From Pezizomycotina sp. ARF18 (taxonomy: Eukaryota > Ascomycota): 64,000 nucleotides of DNA. The notes below the pieces were generated by a model, which saw nothing but the letters and a program-made list of their open reading frames with translations, ran no database searches and was not told the origin of the DNA. Made by a program: the position numbers and the translations under genes. This document shows positions 11,263-23,288 of this stretch, in pieces (positions within the stretch are counted from its first letter, which is position 1; the number at the start of each line of letters is the position of its first letter). The stretch covers positions 117,757 through 181,756 of the forward strand of contig AZLU01000048.1 in assembly GCA_002224055.1 (NCBI GenBank), in the 5' to 3' direction.

Positions 11263-12280
11263 ATGGCTACCGAAGATACCTAGTCCCCTGGACTCGCGTC
11301 GGGTTGTGCGGTGCGGCTAAGGAGACGCTCGCGTGCGGAAACTGCAAGCTTAGCCGATACTGCTGCAAAGAACACAAATCGTCCCACTAGCCCACCCATA
11401 AGCCCACATGTGTACCGATCAAGAAAGCATTGCCTTAAGAAGCAAGAAACAGAACTCCGAAACTTTCTCGGCGACGCATTTACCAGCCCAAATCCCTTCG
11501 AAACTGCGGTCGGTCACTTTTGGGGCGTGCTTGAAACGCGAGACTACATGCGCGCCGATACACAGCGGTATAAGCGATACTCAAACTCAATACAATCGAA
11601 GCGGTCAGAGCTGCAAAAGATCACATTATGATAAAGCTAAACCGCGGCGATAATATGAGACTACGAGACGTCGTGCCATATTTAATGCTCAGGCTTGGAG
11701 AAGATCAGCGTTGCTACGACTTATCAGGTGATTGGCCAGTGAGGGCTCCGCCAATGACTACGAATGGGACAATACGGATCTTCCGTATCTCACTACCGTG
11801 GACGCTGACGCGTTCGAGCCAGTGGGCCAGGCCGCAAGGAGGTATCCTAACTTGAGCCATACGGTTGCCTTGACTTTGATCAAGCTACGTCTGCTCATTG
11901 ATCTCGAGGGTATAAAGAACTGGCGTGCTGCTGTTGGCAGCAAACTTCCTGAGGAACTCCTAAATGAGGTTCAGAACAGTCTTACTCAGCGACATAATAC
12001 GGACCAGGAAAGACAATTATATCGCCCAAGATAACGCTGAGCTCCTCGACATACTCACGGCGCAGATTGTCCACTTCTCAAAGGGATCCACTAGGAAAAC
12101 AAGTTTTTCGGACCTGCGCTCATCAATCCGGGAAGTAACTTGGGAGCACGCCCAGATTACTACAGCCGCGGAACCAAGGAAAAAATGCGACTGGTATTGA
12201 ATTATTCGTACAAGGCTTGGGAGGAAACACCTAGGGCGATTGAGAGAATCGAATCACTTTTCAGAGAGCACTGCCCTTAA
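11263..12280 (+). pseudogene. MYND-type zinc-finger protein, broken
   Basis: From ATG at 11263 the N-terminus carries a MYND finger: GLCGAAKETLACGNCK, SRYCCKEHKSSH, then a stop where the family has Trp (TGG to TAG, a CpA-type transition on the other strand), then PTHKPTC. Downstream frames keep the body typical of fungal MYND proteins: FLGDAFTSPNPFETAVGHFW, LNRGDNMRLRDVVPYLMLRL, NDYEWDNTDLPYL, PNLSHTVALTLIKLRLLIDL and the C-terminal LNYSYKAWEETPRAIERIES, ending at TAA 12278-12280. These lie in different frames, so there are several frame changes as well as the stop. The family is recognised from this layout; its function in filamentous fungi is mostly unknown. Confidence 0.7.
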
Positions 12281-12481
12281 AAGGACCTCGTCTTCTTCCA
12301 AGAGGCAGGTAGAAATTATCTGCACTTCACAGTATAGGTTATATTACTGCAGCTCCAAAATATAAGCGACTAAGGACTTGAATCTGATTGGCGAATTTTT
12401 GCCAGCCGTATGAAAAGGAGGCTATTTAGAAGGAATCCAGCAAAATGCAATCTTACTTCTTAAAAGAATATTTATGCTCTG

Positions 12482-14240
12482 CTATACAGCTATAGTCACA
12501 TTCGCTTCAAATTTCTGCCTTTCTTTGCGTTGCCAACGATTGAAGATAGGATGGCCCAGTCTGTTCCAGAACTCTTGCATCGGATCGACCTGGTGAAAAG
12601 ATAAGTATCGCTGGCAGCTGCTGCCGTCCCACACCGAACCGTGAATCTCCAATCCCAGGGCTTGCGCCAGATGGCACGTCTTCTCAGCAGAATGAAACAT
12701 GTATAATACGAAGAACACCGCGAGTAATTTCGATTTCCAGCTGATCTCCCTTACTAGATATGACCAATAACTCTGCTCGTCAAGACCTGCAGCTGTCTGT
12801 AGTTGTCCCAAATTGTTGTGATCCAGAGGAATAATATTGTTAAATAGTAGTAACGACAGTGAAGATGGCAAATAATGCGATATGCGGCGCTTTCTCCTCC
12901 TGCCATCCTTATGTTCATTCCAAACACCGAAGTCGAGAAACTTAAAGGTATAACACGAACGCCAGGCGCGTAAGCCTTGTTACGCTTTTCGCATGAATCA
13001 GTCCTTCTTTAGCTTCTTCGACGGATTGCAAACCCAGGTTTCTTGTAGCCTGGCTTTCTATCAAAGCCCTGAGGAAGCCTGTTCGCTCGATAAGGCTGCA
13101 ATGGTCCCTGACCTGTATATCTAGTTGCGCACAGACCGCTTTTGTGTTCGCTTGTTTCTCGTCTAGCCACGGAGAGTCCCTGTGTAGTTCCAGCGATTCT
13201 TTACACCTGCCGAGCTTCTGAAGTGTTCCGTTCGCAAAGAATGCTTGACGTGCTTCGAAGTTCGCGCTGTCCTGATATGTAGAATATCGATGCTGCGAGT
13301 CATGGACAAGTTTGTCGATCGGTGTAAGAGTTGTGATGATCCAGTAATCCTCTATGCATGAGGGGAAGAAGTTAGGATCGGGTGTTTGATACAATCGTTT
13401 ACTTCGGCCGGCGACATTGGTAAAAAAAGCGAGTTTACTTCTTTGAAGTGGTGCTTCGTAGTCAAGATCGTTGGGAGATGCCGATTCAGATGACGCCATG
13501 GATTGTTTTCGCGATCGTTCTCGTGGGGGTATGGGAAAGCCTCGTGTGCAATACAGGTCCGTTCTCTCAGCGAGTGTGGATTCTGTAGTTCTTGCTTATC
13601 GAGATCATAAAGTAGTATAACTAAAAACGAGAAAAGACAAAGCATAAAGAGTCAGTTTTAACTCCGAAGCCATGAATCTAGGATCAAACAATACATACTA
13701 GTTTTTTCACAAGATCCGTCTTTGGCTGTGTGAATCACAGCTGTCCCAATCCCATTGGATACCACTATTTCCAGCGGCGAAATACTGGATTCGGAGGGTA
13801 GATACGCGCATCCTCTGTAAGCCGCAACGTGCTGCCATACGTCGAATGGGCCGATATCATAACATGCGCCAATAGTGTTCAAGGCTCTTTTAGACCTAGA
13901 TTCGCCGAAGGAATCGAATAATATGATGAGTCTGATTCCAACATTTTCATCTCTTTCTTGTAGCGCCTGCATTACCGCCGATTCTTCTTCCGATATATCG
14001 ATTTCCTTGAATGCGGGCGTCTTATCGGCAGAAAAATCGACAATGGCAAGTTTCGCCTCCCATGCACAATCTGGATAATCTTCATCAAGCATTTCCGACA
14101 CTTTTCTAGATCCGGGCGGCCACGAGATACTCGTTTGAGATACTGAGAATACGTTTCGCCTTCGTACTGTTTGTCTTTTGGCTCTATAGCAATCGACCGG
14201 CGATTGAGAGGCTCAGAGTCCAAAGATGTGTGAAAGGTCC
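12482..14240 (-). pseudogene. CorA-like Mg2+ transporter family protein, broken
   Basis: The hallmark is the GMN motif after the first membrane helix: VIPLSFSTSVFGMNI near 12,900. A second helix follows (FAIFTVVTTI, TILFLWITTIWDNYR). Upstream, the helical region reads FLRALIESQATRNLGLQSVE then HAKSVTRLTRLAFV, as in fungal CorA-like proteins. The soluble N-terminal domain includes CAWEAKLAIVDFSADKTPAF and FDVWQHVAAYRGC. An intron is clear: donor GTATGT near 13,697 on the minus strand, CTGAC branch and TTTTTAG acceptor near 13,622. The frame changes at least four times, including one-base losses just before the GMN motif and inside helix 2. The start is unresolved; a 27-base A tract lies just upstream. 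The protein would move Mg2+ across a membrane if whole. Confidence 0.7.
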
Positions 14241-14299
14241 GCGATCGGGGATCATGATTCGTGCCAAAACACCAACAAAATGGGTTCTTTAGGAGGTTC

Positions 14300-14326
<27 letters not shown>
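14300..14326. repeat. 27-base A tract
   Basis: A pure run of 27 adenines just upstream of the CorA-like gene. Read on the minus strand it gives a poly-Phe run in an open frame, which is not credible as protein. A second tract of the same length lies at 25167-25193. Confidence 0.9.
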
Positions 14327-14330
<4 letters not shown>

Positions 14331-15757
14331 CGTGGGGACGCGCCAATACTCTACGAAATTGAAGATAGAGACAAAAACATGCAGCAGCACCAACAAAGAT
14401 CAATGCATAAAGTGCTAGAACCTCTTTATAAAGCTCCTCCTTTCAGACGATTGAACTGGGAAGAAAAAAGTTCGTCAACGAGGCTAGCCTCGCGGTTGCG
14501 GGCCGCAATATAACAGGTTTCAAGTATAAATAATCGTATAGTAAAAGCTTGAAGCTTAACGAATTAACCCCGCAAATCCCCTGGCAAATATCGCCAAGAC
14601 CTAGTTAACGGGGAAGAAGATTTAGCGTTGTGCAGATCCACAACTCCTTTTCTGCAGGGGACCTCCTCAACAGTCTCAACGTTATTGCGCAGTGAGAAGC
14701 AACGATGAGATTCCAAATCGACGGGTGCTTGAATAATCCTGAATAACTCGAGCCCGAATATTATCCGGTCTGTGCACAGGAGTGAAACATGCCCCGGCTC
14801 GAAATTCGAGAAACATGAACACTCCGCCATTATACTCAGAATGCTTCACCGAATTATACCGATGTGTATAGCACTTACATGCGGATTGCACAGGGCACAG
14901 CGGATCCAGCACCAATCTAGGGGCAGACCCTGCGCCGGATGATTAAATACAAGATATACCACAATATACTACCGATGCACCTTCCCTCACTGATTTGATA
15001 ACCCCGCTCTTATGTGAGGGATTCAGGTCTAAGTTTACATTAGGGAGGAACTTGAAGAGAGTGTTCTCTATCATTTTCAAGGCTGAGTTCCCTATTAGAC
15101 GTTGCACACTGAGCTACGGTTCAAAAACTATAATTCGGCGTTGAACTAGGACCTTCATGCAATTACAAAGCAACATTTGGCGAGAAGTTCAATAATGAGT
15201 TATAATTAGAGTACTAGGATTGATACAGCTTTATAGTAGAGAAACCCCCAAAAGGGAAAAGACAGCGATCGCGAGTGTACCATCTGTCAGAGCACCGTGT
15301 ATATAAGGGACTCGTTCCCCCATCCATCTCGATGGACATCAACCACATCAACCTACACATCAACTCTCAAATCTTCCCAGTGTTCCAACACCATCTTATA
15401 AAAGTTCAAGGAACATCGATCTGCTGTTGGCAAAGGCGTGGTTGATCAGTGCCTTCATGATCTTAAATACGAATTAAAGATTCGATATTAAGATACATGT
15501 TAGGAAAAAGTTGACATGATTTGCGATCCTGGCTCACCTGTAACGATAACATGACTCATATACGGTATCTTTTTTGGCGGTACAATTGTTGAGGATATAA
15601 TGAGACTAGGATAAACTCGGATGTGTACCCCAAAACTGAAATATAATTTGTTTAAGTTGGAATGCGACATATTGCTCATTCATCAGGAACACGTAGTGGC
15701 ATTTATTAAACCATGAGTCTACTACTGGTTTGAAGACTGCAAAGCCGAGTTCTAGAG
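14327..15757. other. Gap with one promoter-like site
   Basis: No gene is recognised. Near 15,298 a TATATAAGG run is followed by a pyrimidine- and CA-rich leader and an ATG at 15332, which opens only a short frame (MDINHINLHINSQIFPVFQ). This resembles the start of a gene whose body I cannot find. Confidence 0.35.
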
Positions 15758-17080
15758 CTAAAATCTATGTCCACTGGGTAAGCTCACAAATAAGACGGCG
15801 AAGACAATGCTGCCCAATAGCGTCAGACAAGCGCTTTGTTTCACCAAATTGTTCTGGCATTCCATCAAAACAGGCTCCTCAAGCCTCTTGTCCTTAGCGA
15901 ATATCCTCCTCAAGAAACTGATCTTCTTGTACTCTTCAGTGTATCTCGAGCCGACACTAAAGATTGAGGACGTATCGCTGAACACATCGCCGTCGGATGT
16001 ATAGGGTACATATCACCACCTCCTTCTCGATTGCAATTGAGGAATACGCCTTCACCATCTCCCATGGCCTCAGCTGGTAGCGCCGTAATCTGCAGAATAG
16101 TATGATGCAAACCCCGCGGACGCCTACCAACGTGATGAGAAGACCTGGAGTAAATAGCACGAGACCAAGAAGCCGCCACCACCGACCCGCCGACGAGAGA
16201 GTCACGACTATAGCGTAAACAAGACCAGTGATCATCATGCTGATACATAGGGTATATCCGTAAATCTTTCGTTCGATATTACAATTGTCCATTGTCCATC
16301 GGATGAAACTGGGATGACTTTGATGGCGGAGCGAGTCCTCCACAGCCCTTCGCAAGGCACGAGTGTGGATGGGTGGGTACTTTGGCTTAGAGCGTATATG
16401 ACCATCGCTCGGTCTCTGGCGCTGATGTTGAGTTCCCTCGGCGATCCGGGGACAATGTAGGTCGCTATTATCTTTGCGATCTCGTCGCGGAACGGCTGTA
16501 CGGCGAAAGGTTGAAGTGATACGCCGACACTCTCAAAGGCCTTTTCGGCGACTTTCTTGAAGTCTTTGTCGGACAATGGCGGGGTTTCTGGCTTTATTTC
16601 CATGGGATTAACGTACTCGCTTCTTGTTCCAGGATACCCTTTATTGTCGTCCCTACAGCGGGCGGCGAGTAGGCCGGAGAGAGGTTCTGTTCGTGCTCAG
16701 GTAGAGCGTAGAAGCGTTTCTGTATAGTCGTTGTGCCAGAGATAAAACTGCATGTTCTCCAAGTTATGCTCGATGTAATGCAGATATCCAAGAAAGTCTT
16801 TGAGGGCTTCGAGAAAATGCCAGTCAGTTTTCGCTCGCATGTAGGGAAATAGGATACCGGTCTGGGGGGTATACTTACGCTTTCCTTTTATTTTCTGTGA
16901 GGTTTCGAAGGATAATGCTTCAGGTATCCCGCGAGGTAGCGAGTGGATCGACGCTCTGTCGCCATCGTCCTCATCGGAGGCGTACCATGATAACAGCCTA
17001 TTGTTTCGAGGCTCTGGCGTGCTAGGGCGACGATACTTGTACCATGGTGTTAAATTGTTGCTTACCGTTGTCTGCGCCAT
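15758..17080 (-). pseudogene. Rax1-like RGS-domain membrane protein, frame-shifted
   Basis: From ATG at 17080 the N-terminus reads LTPWYKYRRPSTPEP. It continues into an RGS-like helical region: FLEALKDFLGYLHYIEHNLE, then FYLWHNDYT, RFYALPEHEQNLSPAYSPP, AVQPFRDEIAKIIATYIVPG, SPRELNISARDRAMVIYALS. Two adjacent membrane helices follow (MMITGLVYAIVVTLSSAG, LLGLVLFTPGLLITLVGVRG) and a third near the end (ACLTLLGSIVFAVLFVSL). RGS helices followed by membrane segments are the layout of the Rax1/RGS family linked to cell polarity and G-protein signalling. The pieces lie in several frames, about four changes in 1.3 kb, all small indels; no point stop is needed. Because this family is usually single-copy and conserved, assembly indels are a serious alternative to true loss. 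Confidence 0.7.
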
Positions 17081-19498
17081 GGCTTGCGTTCTCTTCCCAA
17101 TTCCTTGTTTTTAATACTCGATCCCTGTAACTAAAGAACAACAGATATCTGTTGAAAATTTTTCTTCGAAATGAAGAAACAAGTCAAAAAATAAGATGTT
17201 CGCCTGCGAACTCATTGGAGGCTTTATATTTCGGGGAAATGCGCTAGTTAGAGGGTGGAGAGAAAATAAACCATATAATGAAATCTTACTATAGGCTCGT
17301 GGCTTACCGAGCCTGCATGGAGATAAACCAAAAGGTTGGAGACTAAGTTTGGGTTTAAGAGGAACATACTAGCGCGAAAAGAAAAGCGTGAGCCGATAAT
17401 TCAAGGAAAGCTCGGTCGAGGATAATGTACCATCCTCGGGGTCCATTGACACATGTACTCATCGTTGGCATCTAACAAGAATCTGTAATGTTTCACCGAC
17501 CTACATGTGAACATGCAGGATGCAGCGGACTGTACACTTGACAGTTGAAGGCGGTTGGTTTCACTAGATTCCAGGAATCAGAACATGGTATCGTGCTGAC
17601 ATTACATTTACTTTTTTGGTATAATGACGTTCACAACTCCAAATCGATATGGATAAAATGTTCTTGTCTCGCTCGCTTTCTGAAACTAAAACCAGGAGAA
17701 GTAGGAAAAGCAAGATGCGAAAAGTATACGGACGGGGGTTGTCAAGATGAGAATAAACTATTGGAATACGATTTTTGAATAACCCCGCCCTCGGTTCCCC
17801 TATCAAAAGATAAACAACAACAGTGGCTCTATTGCTTAGAGAAAGCTAGAACGTCCCTTTCCTAAAGAGGAAGGTATACGGAGACACTATATCAAAGTTG
17901 TTTATACTTATTGTTTCTACTAAAGTACAACAGAGAAGATCGTGACTATGTTTCCCTGAGATATCAGGAAAAAGTGTTTAAGAGACAAAAAGAACAAGAA
18001 TACTATCGCGCCGCCTTTGTTTTAACGCCGACGGTTGGATTCGTGCGTCCTATTCTTTATAACTTCCGGGAGAATTCCTCGCCAAATTCATTCGTGGTTT
18101 GTCTTAGACGCTATATTCGGTTTTACCAAATGAGGTGTGCTTTCTTCCGCCTTTCACCGATTTATCATTGTGATTGGGGCGCACATGAGTGGAGGATTCC
18201 TCTTAAAGATTCACTGTTATCATCGCGCTATGATTGCGGTGGGGATGGCGAATTTCCACCAACACGCCTTTCAAAAACGTTCTGTTTTGTAAATTTGCCA
18301 CGACTCAAGCCTATTAAGTACCTCGGTACCGGTTCGAATTTTTCTGAAGAATTCTCCCCACACAACGACGCCACTATACTGCGCAGTATGTTGGAACAGG
18401 GCCTAGACCAACCCACCGGTTCTTGAACTGGCGATTGCTGATATAGCGCTTGGCCAAAGTACGGAAATGTAGTCCGCGGGATCTTAGAGTCCACGCTTGT
18501 CCTACTCGAGCGACGGGGATCGAATCCTTTTATCACACTTGCATCACGCTAATTAGGATAGAAGTTTACAAGTATTCTCTTGTGCAACGGTGGACGGTTT
18601 CCACGGATTCGCCGAATATTAGTACGGAAATCAGTATTACGGCAATCCGCCGCTTGTGCTTCCATACACAGTCACACGTTTACGCTCTTGGTTACTGTTC
18701 CACGATAGCATGTGGACAGTAAGATTGTACGCCACGAGCAGAATCCGGTCTTCAAGGAAGTCATCTTTTTGAATTTAAACTTATTTACTTATCGCTTGGG
18801 CTCGGAGTGTAAAATTAGATGTAACGGTTCATTTCGCCTCTTCATGGTGGGATATTTCTTGTGTGCCCTTCGATAAACCAGCAGACGGGATTACCCGCAT
18901 CGCAGCATTCACGATGAGTTCCAATGTATCCTACACCATAAAAACTTCGGGAGCTATCATTCGGTTAGTAGATCTACTCCTTTTGGTCTGAAGTGCTGAT
19001 TCCGCGCGAAAGAAAGCGATGCAATTATATATCAGTTGCCCATGGAGTAAGAAAGTGAGAAGCTTTAGGGTGAGCTATGTGATAATATCGGTCAGGCAAT
19101 TCGTAATTTGCCAGGCGGAGCAGGAACGTATTAAAGATGGATCGGTGCGTATAGTCCCATCCAACCAGGAAAGAAAGGAAAAAGGAGAGAAAGAAGGGAA
19201 ATGACGCTCCCAGGTTGAAAGCCTACTTACAAGAGCGTGGGTTTGCGTCGGTGTCCTTGAATTCGGTCAAAGGTGTCTGAACTGGGATCGCATTGGCAAA
19301 ATTACATGTATGTGTTTCTCAAAAGAGTTGCTGCATATCTATAAGGCGACTCTTGTAATATCACCATAGGGCTTCTTAGGACATTCATTACTCAAGTGGC
19401 ATCACGGTTATTGAGGCATATTGAGACAATGGTGCGAGACCTGTAGGAGGGACTTCTTGTTATTCTATTTCGCGGATCGAGCGAACTACGTAGCTACA
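17081..19498. other. Long gap, no supported gene
   Basis: About 2.4 kb. One long plus-strand frame (17911-18426, 171 codons) opens with TTG rather than ATG and shows no domain, so I do not call it. A tRNA-like stretch near 18,480-18,530 is considered separately and rejected. The rest holds nothing I recognise. Confidence 0.4.
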
Positions 19499-20151
19499 CT
19501 ACACCTTGTAGATTTCCCAAGTAACCTCGACTTCCTTCTTTTTGGTTTCGGTCTTCCTCACGGTGGTAGTCTTCTTTCCATCCTTCTTGAACTCAGTCTT
19601 CTTCTTCGACTTAGTCTCCGTCTTAGTATTTCCCGACTGCTTTTCTTCCTCCGTCTCGAGGTTTCCTTGAATTCGGGGAAAGGATCACCAGTGGTTCGCG
19701 TCTCGGAAGTCTCCTCCTCATATTTGGTCTCGGTCTCTTCCTTGCGCTCAACCTTCGTTGTTTGAACACCGAGCTTTGTACCCTTTCCCTCGTAAGCTTT
19801 CCCTAACTTAAGCTTAGGGTGATCGTCGTCGTCGTCGAACTTGATCTTGAAATGGGCATCCTCTCCTTCGCCGGTGGTGTAGATGAGCTCGTCGTGCGGG
19901 CTCAGGGTGAATTCATGCGTCTTCCCGAAGCAACCTCAACTGGGGCTTCCGAAGACCTCTTCGACTTCACCTGGAAGGAATCCTCCTTTACCAGGGTTAG
20001 GCTTACGCCGGACTTGTTAATAAGCTTTGCTTTAACTGTATGGACGCGGAATATATTGTTAGCATTCAATTACAAGAGAAGAATGGCTTATAATTTCCTT
20101 ACCGACGACATAAGGGTCGCTATCGCCTTGGAGATTGATCTGGTTGGACAT
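19499..20151 (-). CDS. Unrecognised Lys/Glu-rich two-exon protein
   Basis: ATG at 20151 opens MSNQINLQGDSDPYVVV. A 67-bp intron (20036-20102) has donor GTAAGG, branch TGCTAAC and acceptor ACAG. Exon 2 continues KAKLINKSGVSLTLVKEDSF, then a strand-rich stretch with HEFTLSPHDELIYTTGEGED and HFKIKFDDDDD, and a charged tail of Lys, Glu and Thr ending VEVTWEIYKV at 19499. The first 120 residues alternate like a small beta-sheet domain; the tail looks disordered. I cannot place the family with confidence. The copy does not look like one continuous frame. Plus-strand frames at 19421-20337 are shadows of this gene. Confidence 0.5.
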
Positions 20152-21254
20152 GATGATGGCTTGTTTGTAAGACGATTTTGGAAAGATGTGAAGCTACGTT
20201 GGTTTGCAATTGATCTGTTGGATGTCAGTAAACGGGATTTTGCAAGAGCAGTAGCGTATCTAGTAAGTATTTATACAGTATCCCTCCCACCGGAATCCAA
20301 TGCATGCTATACCAGCAATATTCGATTCGCAATTTAGCGGCATCCAACCCCTCAATCCACGCCAAAAAGAAAAATAGTATGCGAGATTAACTGGCTTCCC
20401 AGAGATCCAACAGCAACACATTCGATAGCTTCATTTTAGCTCAGTTGAAACCCCTCTCTTGGCAAAACGATTCAGATGCGGGGTATGCTTTTGCACAGCC
20501 CTCCTTGGTGTCATGGTTTTTCGTCATTGAAATTCACGGAATGCACCCTGTGCCGACGTCGAGCCCAGGGTTCATCCAGGTTCGTCTACCGGAAACGTAT
20601 CCTATTAGCCTAAAGAAGCCATAAAATATTAAACCCTCTTCGCTTTGTCTCGGGTTTTTTTGGTATCGTAACTCTTAAGAACAGGTTGCAATGTTTTTGT
20701 TTTGGCACGCAAGCTGCTTGAACTGGCTATCGCGAACCGAGTTCTCGCCTGACTATCGGTCGCGTTTTCAATCAGACGGATTGTCGATGTGCCAAGCACA
20801 CCGGGGTGTTTCTAGTTTGAGGGATGATTGAGGATTGCGAGCCAGGATGCAGCAAAGTTGGGCTGGGAGTCAAAAGAGTGAAATTTTCAGGAGAACAGCG
20901 TCTAAGAAATATAAGCTGATACTTCTGCAAAAGGTGGAAAATCGCAGCTTCTCTACTGAAGTATATATCGTTCACTATCAACATCGATCAAAGCTCGATT
21001 TGACTGTACATGGCTTTTGGGTAACTGCGAGAGGCGTCTCACCGAAGAGCTTGCAAACACTATATATTTCTGTATAAATAGATGCAATTTCTAGCACGAG
21101 TATAGTCCGATGATCGCAACGATATAGTAGTCCAAACTCTGACGAGGTTTTGCTTCGGATATATAAATTATTATCTCGTTTTCTTTCTAGAAGTTATACA
21201 TAGTTTCCTAATGCGCTTAAATGTGCGAAGCACGTGCGGTGCCGGTGCCGCTCC
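20152..21254. other. Intergenic, no gene seen
   Basis: No supported coding frame. The short opposed frames at 20772-21077 overlap each other and show no domain. Confidence 0.4.
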
Positions 21255-21304
21255 GGATCGGATCGGATCGGGTCGGATCGGGTCGGGTCGGATCGGGTCG
21301 GGTC
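21255..21304. repeat. Pentamer minisatellite GGATC/GGGTC
   Basis: Ten head-to-tail 5-bp units, each either GGATC (A) or GGGTC (G), in the order A A A G A G G A G G. The GGGTC-type sequence resembles the GC-rich ends of the hAT-type element at 31.3-33.8 kb, but no terminal repeats flank it here. Confidence 0.85.
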
Positions 21305-21555
21305 CTGCTTTGGTGGCACCAGTTTCCCGCGGACCCGCCGAATTGAAGTTTGTAGCAGACCAGGTCGAAATATCCTACCGAGAAAGGAAACAATGAATAT
21401 CAGTAGGAATCTCGTGACCGACATTGGCACTTAAAGGTAGAGATAGTAATTAAGATTACTAACAACTTGTAGCAAACAGGCTACCGTTACTTATATGAAG
21501 GATCTGTTAAATCTATTTATGAAACCACGTATGTGAATTTGAAATAGTGATGAAA

Positions 21556-22363
21556 TTAGTATCCTAGAGCTGACCCATCTCGCTTCAGGCCATTCCTGAT
21601 GACCTCCTCCAGCGTCGCCTTGGGCAATCTAAGTTTCTCATTGAAAATCTCTCCGTCCTCTCTCTCCAGATGCCCACCGTACCTTCCTGTTGCGAACCCC
21701 GTGGTGATGAGAGCGAGTGTAGCATGGATGGCATCCTCCCCCTCGCTATAGCAGCCTGCTTCTCTTCAACTAGCTTGCAGCTTTCAATATTCTTGCCTTT
21801 CCAGCTCAGATAACACTTCTTTCTGGGTAGCGGCAAAGTCCCTGAGGAACACGTTCTATTCTTCGTCTCCTCGGGAACTTGATCAAAGCGCGACAACAGC
21901 GAGCGCCGTGTTCTCCTCCGTTGTGCAGCTAGAGTAGCCCTCGCCCTCGTCCCAGAGTAGAAACTTCCTCTCCTGGATATTCATACCGAGGAAGTCGCGC
22001 GGCACACACCACTTAAGCCGCGTACCGGGCGTGATACTCATCCACTCGATCAAGCCTTCATCGGCTTTGCCGCGCAGATAGGCTTGGACCTTACCTTTAT
22101 CGCCAAATACGGAATTCAAGGCTTGAGCGTCTGGCTTTGCGTTGTTTAGACCGTAATCGGAAGGGCGTAGCGACGGACTCCTGCTACGACTACCGCATAT
22201 ATAAAGCGGAACTGCTCGCTGACGCTGAAGGAGGACATGCAGTTGATGATGGCATCTTGGCCTGCGAATGCCTTCTCGATGGTTCCTCGAGGAGAGCTTT
22301 TAAGATGATACTGCCCATCGATCCTGTTGCGCCAACGACTAGAATATTCTTGAAAGATGACAT
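21556..22363 (-). pseudogene. NmrA-like / isoflavone-reductase-like NAD(P)-binding protein, frame-shifted
   Basis: ATG at 22363 opens MSSFKNILVVGATGSMGSII, the GxxGxxG dinucleotide-binding start of the atypical short-chain dehydrogenase group. Later parts are AFAGQDAIINCMSSFSV, AVVVAGVRRYA, PSDYGLNNAKPD, WMSITPGTRLKWCVPRDFLG, NVFLRDFAATQKEVLSELER and the C-terminus LRLPKATLEEVIRNGLKRDG, stop at 21556. The order matches fungal NmrA-like family proteins. The stretch between the binding motif and AFAGQDA is shorter than usual, so a deletion is possible. At least five frame changes occur. It lies beside an FAD monooxygenase on the same strand. Such proteins act as redox sensors or reductases; which one cannot be told. 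Confidence 0.7.
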
Positions 22364-23288
22364 TGTATCGGGGTGTTGGAAGTGTCTTTGATAGTGGATA
22401 GTTTAACGCTTGAGTTTGGAGAACTGAGTTAAAGAAAGCCGTAACTTGAGACTTGTGATCTTGGATAATGTTGAGTATGGAGACGTGAAACATCATATTT
22501 ATATTTAACGAAAGGGGTCCAGAAAACGTCCACTCAATACCATCTCGCACTGGAAAATGCTTGAAATCATTGTTCGATTTGGATATTTTGCTCCATCTCT
22601 TACGCATTACAAACCCGATAATAGGAATTCCAGAGCTTTGTCGCGTTTGTTATTCATTATCAGGAGAAAATAATATCCTCAATCCTTGATAAAGTAGAAA
22701 CTCTCCACGTTGCACAGCGACGACTCGGAAGAAGCTTCTCGGCTCTGTACAAGTTAGGAAACCGGTATAAGCTAAGTAAGCTTTCGCGATCGCACGGGCC
22801 AATGATTCCACGAACTGGCGGCAATCTTACCTCGGTGCTACGATGTTACCAAGATTATAACCAGATCGATCCTTGCAACCGATTTTCTCGGTTATCGTGA
22901 GACGACAGCCGAGTTCTGGTGCAAACGGCGCTGCCCGCACTGCCGAGCGGGAGACCACCGAAAACCAGGGCCACTAGCCCCGTAGGGCACACATTATCCA
23001 AAGATTAGAAAGGTAAATCACTACTAATGGCATTATACCTCACCTCCGTCGGGTTTGCTTGTTGGTCCCGGAGTGCGAGTTTATAATAGATTCTGGCGAG
23101 GAAGCAGAATATTCGTATTCGGAGAGAAATACAATTTAACAATCCGGAGTTTGCCATGTATAGATTTTAAAGTGTAGAATTATTAGATAGCATTAAACTG
23201 AAGTGGAGAAGGTAGTTAATTACACGAATTGTATGAACAAAACTCGAAAGACGATAATAAACAACATGACGAAGCGAGGGCTTAAGGC
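22364..23288. other. Intergenic, no gene seen
   Basis: Spacer between the NmrA-like and monooxygenase genes. I find no frame or repeat worth calling. Confidence 0.45.

Noticed and set aside
17911-18426. 171-codon plus-strand open frame
   Set aside because: It opens with TTG, has no domain, no matching exon nearby and an even residue composition. Kept out for lack of support.
18420-18535. tRNA-Leu-like stretch on the minus strand (GCTCGAGTAGGACAAGC and TCTAAGA)
   Set aside because: A D-arm-like and an anticodon-loop-like segment are present, but the anticodon stem mispairs and no T-arm or acceptor stem closes at the right distance. At most a tRNA relic.
19421-20337. Plus-strand frames with Ser/Leu-rich sequence
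   Set aside because: The minus strand has an ATG, a good intron and a coherent Lys/Glu-rich product over the same stretch.
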